Source of the DNA: a bacterium
GTDB taxonomy: Bacteria; UBP14; UBA6098; B30-G16
NCBI GenBank assembly: GCA_030620455.1
Contig: JAUXEQ010000038.1
Coordinates: 1 to 9,870, forward strand
Length of the DNA: 9,870 nt
Reading direction: 5' to 3'
Below are positions 1-7,800 of the stretch, piece after piece. The translations under genes were made by a program, and so were the position numbers. Each line of letters starts with the position of its first letter. Position 1 is the first letter of the stretch. The notes beneath the pieces were generated by a model. The model was not told the origin of the DNA, did not search any database, and was given only the letters and a program-made list of their open reading frames with translations.

Positions 1-1343
1 CCATTATTGTTAAAATCACCGTATGCAACTTTTTCATCCACATGCCATATAAGAATTCCGGCACCCGGTAAAGCGAAATCGTAGGCGCCAATGAATTCGT
101 CGTTATATTGAATCCCCATAATAACACCAGTGATAGAGTCTTGACGTATTGCTACATTGGAAATGTCGTCCCACGGTTCTGACTGCCGATTTTCCATAAG
201 GAAATATTCGAATTCATCGATCTCGATTTTTATAATCGTAGGTTTGCTCGGACGCAATGGAATTTCGCACGCATAGAGCTCGAAATCGGCAATAGGGTCA
301 TCTAATGTGACCACATTTTCCCAGCCAAGGTAAGCCCGTTCCCATGCCGAGGGATAAGTCGGTAATAAACCGAAAACATCATATACATCACCTGTTTCCT
401 CCTCGACAAGTTGAATACCTGCAGCATGACCATTATCCATAAGGGAAAAATACCCAATATTTGAAGTAAAATCATAGGTGGAGTATAGATCCACAAGCCC
501 CAGATAATGTCCGAACTCATGAGCCAGAATACCGTTAATAAGAACAGTTTGACCATCCTGATAAGCATGTTCGGGCATCACAATTCCCTGTGTAATGCAT
601 GTAGCCAAAGTTTCATCGGGGAGGATTAAATATGCAGTCGGTAGGTCGTACGGACTGGGGATGAATATATCTGGATAAAATTCTGCCAAATCTGGATAAA
701 ATGTTGCTACATCATTTTGCCAATCGCTTCCAGCGTGAAAAACAATTATAACATCGTAATCGCAGAATGGCACACTACCAACAGAATCCACATGTCTTAT
801 TGCATCTTTAAAAAACCCAAAGAGACGCGACCCCGGATCGTTGCCAAACCAGCCTTCTGGGCCATAATATCCCATTTGTTCTGGAAGCGTATATGCTTCA
901 TTCTCATCCTCGGGGAATATATCATAAGTTAGGTTTAGTTTGCCATGAGATACGAATTTATAATATCGAGCTAAAGCCTCGAGGTGCGATGTAAAATACG
1001 ATTTGTTGTGCGGCGGTGGATCAAAATTTATGCTATCATCTGGGGTAAGATCGAACTGTCCATTACCAGTGCTACTATCCGTCTCATCAGGTTGAAACTG
1101 AACTCTAATTGCGCATATCTTTATCGTATATGTGTGAATTAGCACATCGGTTGGAAGAGAATAGCGATATTCTCGATCGAGCTTATCGAGAAGTGGTGGA
1201 TTGGGGTTGGGTTTTGATAATTCGGATGTTGTATTAATTCTTGGTCGTAATGTGTCATTAGTTATTTTATTGACTCGAAAATCACCTCTTGCAAAACTAA
1301 ACAGCAAAAGGCAAGTTAAGAATATTGTTCGCCGAATCCACAT
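1..1343 (-). CDS. Secreted M6-family (immune inhibitor A-like) metalloprotease, C-terminus beyond window
   Basis: Zinc-dependent secreted endopeptidase of the M6 (InhA-like) family; 447 residues are visible before the window edge, with no stop. Residues 1 to about 21 form a signal peptide (MWIRR, then a Leu/Phe-rich core, then FARG). The catalytic zinc motif HEFGHYLGLVD is at 275-285: His275, His279 and Asp285 are the expected ligands and Glu276 the base. A Met-turn (SLMDNG) has Met302. The segment around 431-437 (LIWHVDE) is characteristic of M6 enzymes, as is the DPPPHNKSYF/YY/SHGKL block around 100-130. An Asp/Asn-rich stretch follows at the cut edge and may bind calcium. The start at 1343 is chosen because GGAGG lies 7 nt upstream; the ATG at 1349 would leave only 1 nt. 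The gene lies 140 bp downstream of the PorV-like gene on the same strand. Members in related bacteria often carry a C-terminal sorting domain, which cannot be seen here. The substrate is unknown. Confidence 0.93.
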   Translation of the reverse strand, partial: MWIRRTIFLTCLLLFSFARGDFRVNKITNDTLRPRINTTSELSKPNPNPPLLDKLDREYRYSLPTDVLIHTYTIKICAIRVQFQPDETDSSTGNGQFDLTPDDSINFDPPPHNKSYFTSHLEALARYYKFVSHGKLNLTYDIFPEDENEAYTLPEQMGYYGPEGWFGNDPGSRLFGFFKDAIRHVDSVGSVPFCDYDVIIVFHAGSDWQNDVATFYPDLAEFYPDIFIPSPYDLPTAYLILPDETLATCITQGIVMPEHAYQDGQTVLINGILAHEFGHYLGLVDLYSTYDFTSNIGYFSLMDNGHAAGIQLVEEETGDVYDVFGLLPTYPSAWERAYLGWENVVTLDDPIADFELYACEIPLRPSKPTIIKIEIDEFEYFLMENRQSEPWDDISNVAIRQDSITGVIMGIQYNDEFIGAYDFALPGAGILIWHVDEKVAYGDFNNN

Positions 1344-1350
1344 CCTCATT

Positions 1351-1355
1351 CCTCC
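1351..1355 (-). promoter_or_regulatory. Ribosome-binding site of the M6 protease gene
   Basis: GGAGG read on the minus strand, 7 nt before ATG 1343. It decides between two in-frame ATG codons six bases apart: the upstream one (1349) sits 1 nt from the site and is unlikely to be used. Confidence 0.8.
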
Positions 1356-1483
1356 ACTATTTTTAGTATTTCCGAAAATAAGGTTTACCGTGTCTAATCC
1401 AAAGTTAATATTATTGACTGAGATGATAATATGATAAAATCGTAGCAATCCTGAAAGAATATAAATCTCAGAAAATATAACTA

Positions 1484-3949
1484 TTAGAATTGTGCAGTAA
1501 CCGATAATCTCATAATATCCGAAAGCGGTAATGAGCAACCTATATTCTCAGGATCGCTAACTTTTGGTATGTATGCAAAATCAAACAATAGCTTACCGTA
1601 TTGAAGACCAAGCCCAAAGGTGTAATAGTTCGTGCCTATATAGTCTCCCGTGTTAAATATGTATCCCGGCTTTTTGGTATTCTCGACAGATTCTTTTTTA
1701 GGATAGTAATCGTAATCTATAATATAGCCACCTCTTACTGAGAAGAAGTTTGCGTATGTGTATTCAAATCCGAGATGTTTGACAGCATAATGCCATTCAA
1801 GAGACCATGGATTATCGGGGTCCTTAAATTTAATTATTTCTTTCTCAATATCTACAGTTGTAATAAGAGAGTGATAATCCGTTTTAACTGCTTGATATGC
1901 CAAACCGACCCGAAGATTTCTTGGGAGAGGATCTGCCTGCGCTGCATCGATGTAATGAATATCGGGACCAAGATGCTGAACAGTTGCTGCGGTGACCAAA
2001 CCCTTAAGAGGTGTATCGTAAATAATTCCAAAATCGAGTGCAAATGAACTGCCTGTTCCGCTTTTTTTCTCATGTCCCACGTATATTTGAGGAGCTAATG
2101 CACTATAGATAAATTTGAAATTCAGACCTGCGTAAAAGTTTGGAAAGATCTTAGCTCCATAAGATGCAGAAAGAGCCATCTCATACGAATAGAAACCGCC
2201 GATTTCTTCGCCCCATTCGTTGGTTTGCTTGCTTTGTCCGAGAGAGATATAAGTTATTGCACCTCCTACTGTTCCCCATTCCTCGAGGTAATATACTCCT
2301 GAAAAATATTCGTAATAAATGTCATCGGCGAGTTCTGGAAGCCATTTAACATGCATAAGCGATAATCCAGGGATTCCTTGAGAATATACAGTCATTTCCT
2401 TTGAATCGGCGAACCAGTATTCGTTACCCGATGTAATAATGTGTGTAATAATTTTATCTTTCAAATTGCCAGCTAGAATGTATCTGAATTGTCCAAGATT
2501 TGAATGATATCTCATTAATCCGTATTCTGTGGAGACCAACATATCTCCCTTAATGAAACCCTCAGAAATGTCATAAATTTCACCGCTTGCTGGACTGGCG
2601 GGGATTTCTATTGTTTCACCTGCGGAGATTTCGGATTTGTTCATATAACCAAAATCTCTTAACTTTTGTGTGGTTTGTGTTATTTCGGTACTGGATAGAT
2701 GTGGCCATTTTGCCTTAACCCAATCTTGTATCGTTGTTGAATCTTTGACAATTACCGAACGCCAACCGAATACTTTAAATCTCTTGCCATCGAACCTTAT
2801 GAGTCCCAAATCCGTTCCGAACCAGACATTATCTCTCGAGTCCATATAGATTGTTTTAACCTCACTCGAGAAAGGAAGATCGAACGGTACTCTGACATCT
2901 GATGGTGGTTTTTCATTTTGTGGGTTATTATTAGCAGCTTTAAGTTGAGATGTCAAAGCCTCGAGACGCTGAGTGCTCTCTACGCCGCAGATATCCTTAA
3001 CGACATTTTCCCACTTAACAGTTCCTGCTAAATAGTAATGATAAGTTCCGAGCCACTTTGAACCGTCGAATTTTACAACTCCTCTTTTAGTAGAAATCCA
3101 TACTTCTCTTGGTGATTTTGCGTATACCGATCTAATAGAAGAGGAGGGCAATCCACTTGCAGCGCTGTATTTACTCCATTTATTTCCTCTATATGCAAAT
3201 AATCCTTCAGGCGTTGCGACCCAAAGGTTATTTCTGTTATCCACACTCATAGAAACAATAGGTAGTTTTTCAGGTGAATTTTTTCCAGAAAGCTTTCGCC
3301 AAACACCACTGGAATATTTATATGCTCCTAATTTTGTTCCTACATATAGGACATTATCACCACCAGCAAGAGCAGTTATTACTTCCGGCACAAAGATCTT
3401 AAATGGTATCTCGATCGAGGTTCCTTCGGGTACTGAATCGTTAAGGAGTTCATTATAGTCTCTTATTTTTTTTAAGACATCACGAGAAATATAGCTTGTA
3501 TCGTAGGATCTCGGTTCCATGAAATCCTCGAGGATACTTTTTATTTCTCGACCTTCAGGATCCACAACTGTGTATTTTTCACCGGTTAGCCATTTATCTC
3601 TTCTGAGCATTCGCAGAGAATTATCTGTAGCAATCCACAGATCGTACTTTCTAAAATCCTTATCCGACCTTAAGGTCTTAACTGGTGCAACAGCTTTAAC
3701 ACCGGTATCTGGGAAATTTATATTATGCCATCTGCTGGAAAGTGGGAACTTCCCAAGACCAGCTGGATTCCAATATGTAGCCGTAGGATCGTTAGCTACG
3801 GCAATAAATGACTCACCCATACCTGCAGCTCTTGCTCCAGGTCCTATGGTTAGAAACAAAACCGCTCCCCTTGCCCTTTCCGCCCATAAATAATTTACGA
3901 AAATAAAAAGCGAAAGTAGTGCAATAGTTAATAATTGTAATCTTCGCAT
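1484..3949 (-). CDS. PorV-like outer-membrane barrel protein interrupted by a beta-propeller with LysM-like inserts
   Basis: An 821-residue exported protein, about twice the usual size of PorV/PorQ-family proteins. Residues 1-23 are a signal peptide. Residues 36-65 (GPGARAAGMGESF ... ATYWNPAGL) match the conserved N-terminal PorV signature. The barrel resumes near 530 (LMHVKWLPELADDIYYEYF), a block that in ordinary PorV proteins follows WNPAGL after a short link. Alternating barrel-like strands then run to a terminal Phe821 (SVTAQF), as in outer-membrane proteins. In between are seven blades of two-component-regulator-propeller type (LWVATPEGLFAY, VWISTKRGVVKF, VWFGTDLGLIRF and others) at about 103, 200, 241, 282, 374, 469 and 510. 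Segments at about 126-183, 308-356 and 399-450 resemble LysM modules. Known PorV carries type IX cargo at the outer membrane; that role here is inference. The barrel and propeller calls are firm, the LysM-like call tentative. Confidence 0.9.
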   Translation of the reverse strand: MRRLQLLTIALLSLFIFVNYLWAERARGAVLFLTIGPGARAAGMGESFIAVANDPTATYWNPAGLGKFPLSSRWHNINFPDTGVKAVAPVKTLRSDKDFRKYDLWIATDNSLRMLRRDKWLTGEKYTVVDPEGREIKSILEDFMEPRSYDTSYISRDVLKKIRDYNELLNDSVPEGTSIEIPFKIFVPEVITALAGGDNVLYVGTKLGAYKYSSGVWRKLSGKNSPEKLPIVSMSVDNRNNLWVATPEGLFAYRGNKWSKYSAASGLPSSSIRSVYAKSPREVWISTKRGVVKFDGSKWLGTYHYYLAGTVKWENVVKDICGVESTQRLEALTSQLKAANNNPQNEKPPSDVRVPFDLPFSSEVKTIYMDSRDNVWFGTDLGLIRFDGKRFKVFGWRSVIVKDSTTIQDWVKAKWPHLSSTEITQTTQKLRDFGYMNKSEISAGETIEIPASPASGEIYDISEGFIKGDMLVSTEYGLMRYHSNLGQFRYILAGNLKDKIITHIITSGNEYWFADSKEMTVYSQGIPGLSLMHVKWLPELADDIYYEYFSGVYYLEEWGTVGGAITYISLGQSKQTNEWGEEIGGFYSYEMALSASYGAKIFPNFYAGLNFKFIYSALAPQIYVGHEKKSGTGSSFALDFGIIYDTPLKGLVTAATVQHLGPDIHYIDAAQADPLPRNLRVGLAYQAVKTDYHSLITTVDIEKEIIKFKDPDNPWSLEWHYAVKHLGFEYTYANFFSVRGGYIIDYDYYPKKESVENTKKPGYIFNTGDYIGTNYYTFGLGLQYGKLLFDFAYIPKVSDPENIGCSLPLSDIMRLSVTAQF

Positions 3950-3954
3950 CAAAA

Positions 3955-3959
3955 CCTCC
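3955..3959 (-). promoter_or_regulatory. Ribosome-binding site of the PorV-like composite gene
   Basis: GGAGG on the minus strand, 5 nt before ATG 3949. The reading frame is open further upstream to a TTG at 3970 and an ATG at 3961, but those would place this site inside the coding sequence. From ATG 3949 the protein starts MRRLQLL, a normal signal-peptide beginning. Confidence 0.8.
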
Positions 3960-4019
3960 ATTATATTCAAATTGAAACCAATAATAATTTCTTTGATAAT
4001 CTTTGCAACAAATTAATTT

Positions 4020-4025
4020 ATTATA
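4020..4025 (-). promoter_or_regulatory. Candidate -10 element for the PorV-like gene
   Basis: A perfect TATAAT on the minus strand, placing a transcription start near 4013 and giving a leader of about 63 nt before ATG 3949. No good -35 hexamer is visible 16-18 nt upstream (the region is A/T runs), and FCB-type sigma factors may use a different consensus. This is a position guess only. Confidence 0.3.
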
Positions 4026-4178
4026 TCGGTCACAAGGAAAAATATTTTTAAGAAAATATAAATTTTTTAATTAAGAAAAAGAGATTTTTCAACTTAGTTT
4101 AAAACCACTTTTCTCTTGACATTAATCGCATAAATGCTTTCTTGGATAAAAATTCTATATCGTTTGGGAGTAGGAGAT

Positions 4179-4197
4179 TCTGCCCGGGTTAGGCAGA
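4179..4197 (+). other. Small GC-rich hairpin
   Basis: TCTGCC at 4179-4184 pairs perfectly with GGCAGA at 4192-4197 around a 7-nt loop. It lies in a GC-rich island within very AT-rich DNA. No T-run follows on either strand, so it does not look like an intrinsic terminator. It could be an operator for a regulator of the divergent genes, part of a structured RNA, or chance. Confidence 0.4.
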
Positions 4198-4223
4198 TTA
4201 AGAAAAAATATTTGTCTTTTGGC

Positions 4224-4252
4224 TTGACTATAAAGTATTTAGAAATTATTCT
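4224..4252 (+). promoter_or_regulatory. Candidate sigma70-type promoter
   Basis: TTGACT at 4224-4229 and TATTCT at 4247-4252 are separated by 17 bp (5/6 and 4/6 matches to the consensus). Transcription would start near 4259, giving the giant repeat gene a leader of about 590 nt, or starting right at the ATG of a 47-codon open frame. Chance matches of this quality are common in AT-rich DNA. Confidence 0.25.
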
Positions 4253-4796
4253 GTCAGAATGATAACGAATTTTTTTGTTGCTGCTATTTGGGAGGGGAAA
4301 AAGGAGAGTAAAAGCTTGTTAGTCTTATACAGGTGGAGAAGGATTACGGATTTAGAATTTAAAAGTTTTGGTTATTTTGTTGGAATGATGAATTGTTTTT
4401 GATAGGGTAGATTCAGTAAGGTCTTAGAATTAACCGTATGATGTTATGTAACAATTTTAAATGGAACAATATCAAATACGAAGAGTTAGATAATTATTAT
4501 TTTAGGAAACGCTTAATTATAATGTCACGGAATGTCGAAACATTATTACTCCCGTTTGGAAATTTGTGGATAAAATAGATAATGTTCGAATAAAAGGAGG
4601 GATATTTCGAAAAATAGTTTTGAGGTGGAAAAAGACAGTTTGATTTTGGAAGCTTCAACAAACAATTTAAAACCGAATGGAATTTGTAAGAATTGTAGAT
4701 ATTTTTTTCGATTTAGAGCAAAGATTAATGAAATCGATTTAAAATTGTGTAAATTAAGATTAGTGAAATAGTGATGATTTATTGTAGTTTAGAAGA

Positions 4797-4805
4797 TGTG
4801 ATAAT
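4797..4805 (+). promoter_or_regulatory. Candidate extended -10 promoter of the giant repeat gene
   Basis: TGTGATAAT has the extended -10 form TGn followed by GATAAT (5/6 match to TATAAT). A start near 4812 would give a short leader of about 38 nt ending in the ribosome-binding site at 4838. No clear -35 hexamer is present, which extended -10 promoters can tolerate. It competes with the upstream candidate at 4224-4252. Confidence 0.3.
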
Positions 4806-4837
4806 GAAAATCAATCAAATCAAAAACAAAAAGTGAA

Positions 4838-4842
4838 GGAGG
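4838..4842 (+). promoter_or_regulatory. Ribosome-binding site of the giant repeat gene
   Basis: GGAGG (within AAGGAGGAG) ends 7 nt before ATG 4850. It has the same motif and spacing as the protease gene's site and supports ATG 4850 as the start, directly ahead of a signal peptide. Confidence 0.85.
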
Positions 4843-4849
4843 AGCAAGG

Positions 4850-7800
4850 ATGAGGCGAACGGAACTTTTGATTATTGCGTTTCTTTTGGTTAGCCTACCA
4901 ATTGCAGCGCAGACAATCACAATGACAAATCCTGTCGACGGAACCACAACTAGTGATCCGTACCAATCTATTACCTACACATTTTCAAGTTTTGCCAGTA
5001 TAAGGACTACAACTCTTGGTCTGTTTGTTAATGGGTTTCTCTATCTTGAAGGATTGGATCCAGAGCTAACCTGGTCGGCGCCGAATCTGGTTTATGAGCC
5101 ATCCGGTCCATACGATGAGGGTATAGTGAAATGTTCCTTAGGCGTTGGTGTTACTACCACCGGTGATCCGATTCCAACATTACCTATTATAACGGATTTC
5201 ACTGTTGATTTATCCGGTCCATTTATATGGGATCGTGGAATTACTGGATATGATGGTTCACGTCCTGTAACTTCAACCAATCCAACACAGGGTGGTTGGT
5301 GGATCGTTGTGGATGAATTCAGTGAATTGATACTCGACAGTCTGATGGTAAAAGTTCATGGTATTGAATACGGTTATGATAATCTGATAATCACTGTAAC
5401 TGATACTACGATTGTTGACACGTTTTGGGGTCTGTTAGGACCCGAGGTTCATGAATATTCCGGTTACGTGGTTACATTCGATCCTACAGCAGGTGGAATA
5501 GCTTGGGCTCCAATGGATGAAGTGGTTTTTGAATTTGTTACAATTTATGATGCACCTACATATGGTGATATTCATCCCCTTGTGGATTCTCCTTTCAGAA
5601 CATTCTATTTCTGGATTGATTATCTAGGTCCCAGAGCTGAAATTATCGATCCTGTTCCACCGAGAGACATCGATGTTCCCATTACTTCATGTGCTGATCA
5701 AGCATTTGAATTCATGGTTTTTGACGAAAACGGACTCGATATTGAATCGATAAAATTCGTCGCTCGCGGTGATACATTGGATTATTCATCTTCCCCATAT
5801 GTTGATTATGATTTAGTAACATTAGATACGATTTACTATTTCTATGTTCCCGATACTGTTTATAAAGTAATCGATATAGACACTCTATATAACTGGCGTA
5901 TAAGATGCATCATTCTGGAATTCGAAGTTGTCGACACAGGCTGTACACTTTTCTTTGTGGATGTCGTTTCTCCAGCAGGTCTAAATATACATCACTTTAA
6001 CGATGAAGAAGATGTAATGAGCAGTGACCAAGTTTCAGAAACAGCCACAGATTTCGTAGATGCAGGTGCAAAATATGTTTTGGCATACGTTTTAATCCCC
6101 AATTGGGAGGATTATCTCGATATTTATGCAGCACTTCTTTCGCCATTAGGAGCAAGCGTTTATGAAGTAAGCACTGGATGGCCTTCAGATGGTGGATGGT
6201 CTTTAGATGGTTATTGTGTATTTGACACTGTTGTTACTGGAAGAGCTGAAGCTCTTGAAGTTGCGGATATGTATTATAACGTACCCGATAGATGGGGTGT
6301 CGCATTGGATTTAGCTAGTCCATCTCATCCGTTCTTCATTTGTGATATATGGATCGTTCCCACGAGAATCACGTATACTTATACACCACTACCGCAACTT
6401 GCAGAGGGTGAAACAATTAAGGTTGAGCTTCTAACCGCCATCGATGTGTACGAAAACGAACTCGAGGACAACAATGTATTGTGGATAGTTAGTGCGGATA
6501 GAACACCGCCAATATTCCGTGGACATTCTCCAGCTCATGGCGCTGCATTAATTAATTATTATGAGCCAATTGTTTTCATGTTGGATGATATATATGGTAA
6601 TATTGATCCCAAGTCCATCGAGTTCCATCTGGAATCTTCGAGTGGATTTGAAATAAAGACATTTGGCGGTGGCGATACACTTCCGATTCTTCCTCTTTGG
6701 CCTGATTGGTTTATCTGGGATGAGGTGGCAAAGACATTCACATTTGATCCAGCGCTCTATGTCGATTCATTGCACGTAGGAATTAAGTGGGAACAGGGAG
6801 AGACTATTGATGTCCAGTTTAATAATTTCAGGGATAAAATAGATTTTTGCGACCCTAATGAATGGGGATTCTATCACGATTTCATCTCATTTACGTTCTA
6901 TATTGTGAATGGTCCTTATCTTGTAGAATATTATCCAGAAAACAGAACTTTCGTATCGTGTCCTACTCAGGAGATTTTATTCAAACTTTACGATCCTGAT
7001 GGTATCGATCCTTACACAGTGGAATTTATGGTGGAAGGGGAAGTATACAGTCTATTAAGAAGTGATACGATAATTGTTTGCGATACGATAACCGGTATCC
7101 CGGATACAACAATTATTGAATGCGATACATTTTTGGTAAATTCGTTAAAATTCGACTGGATTAATGAATTTTTCACATTTACACCTCCAGCTGGATTATA
7201 CATTAATGCTCGCGAAATTAACTGTAAGATATTGAGTGCAGAAGACATTTTAGGAAACAAAATGTGGGATCTTGGAAAATTTGCATGGAGTTTCATAATC
7301 GACATGACTGGACCTGTTTATTTCAACGAGCAACCTGTATCCGGATCGTGGCTTCCTGGAGATGAAGATGCAATAATCTCCATCGATGTAGCAGATTCAA
7401 TATGCGGGAAAATTCACGAGGATATGATGAAATTCTTGGTTAATGGACTCTATTTCGGACCTACAACTAATCCTGATGTTTGCTTTTTCGACGGTCTTAC
7501 ATTCAGTATGAATCTTACAGCAGCTGGAATTCCGATTGGACATGGTGAATTAGTTACAGTATGTTTGGCAAGCCTTGTCGATGATGTCGATTACTTTTGC
7601 GGACCAGATCTTAACAATGCAGAGGGTTTGCCGTTCTGTTGGAACTTCAGAGTGGATAAGAATGCACCGACATTCTCGCTCCTTTCACCTCCAAATTATT
7701 CGCATACAAATTGTAAATTCCAAACAATCGATATACTCGTTCAGGATGACATAGGCATCGATCCCTCGAAGATTCTGTTTGTTGTGGAGAGCAGACTTTA

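Larger units (their letters stand above)
3950..4849. other. 900-bp AT-rich divergent intergenic region
   Basis: This region separates the divergently transcribed PorV-like and giant-repeat-protein genes. Over 4261-4800 a hand count gives about 120 G and 37 C on the plus strand (about 29% G+C, strong G excess), whereas 3961-4140 has slightly more C than G. It contains candidate promoters, one GC-rich hairpin, and three short plus-strand open frames: 4259-4402 (47 aa), 4438-4578 (46 aa) and an open stretch 4583-4768 ending in TAG at 4769-4771. None of the three has a convincing ribosome-binding site with a proper start, and none resembles a known family, so they are not annotated as genes. The length leaves room for a long leader, a small RNA or a decayed gene. 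Confidence 0.8.

Noticed and set aside
1344..1349. ATG 1349 as the start of the protease gene.
   Set aside because: It is only 1 nt from the GGAGG site; ATG 1343 is 7 nt away.
1201..1434. Plus-strand open frame of 77 codons overlapping the protease gene start.
   Set aside because: It is antisense to the coding start and ribosome-binding site of the protease gene, has no ribosome-binding site, and resembles no known protein.
1344..1483. Possible terminator or promoter in the gap between the PorV-like and protease genes.
   Set aside because: No stem followed by a T-run and no well-spaced promoter hexamers were found on the minus strand; cotranscription remains open.
3519..3893. Plus-strand open frame of 124 codons inside the PorV-like gene.
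   Set aside because: It is a shadow of the real gene on the opposite strand, whose translation has clear family motifs.
3950..3970. Extending the PorV-like gene upstream to TTG 3970 (828 residues).
   Set aside because: The GGAGG at 3955-3959 would lie inside the coding region; ATG 3949 has correct spacing and begins a standard signal peptide.
4112..4150. TTGACA at 4116-4121 as a plus-strand promoter.
   Set aside because: The -35 hexamer is perfect, but no acceptable -10 lies 16-18 nt downstream.
4677..4742. ATG-started 21-codon open frame in the intergenic region.
   Set aside because: It is very short, lacks a ribosome-binding site, and overlaps the longer cysteine-containing frame in another register.
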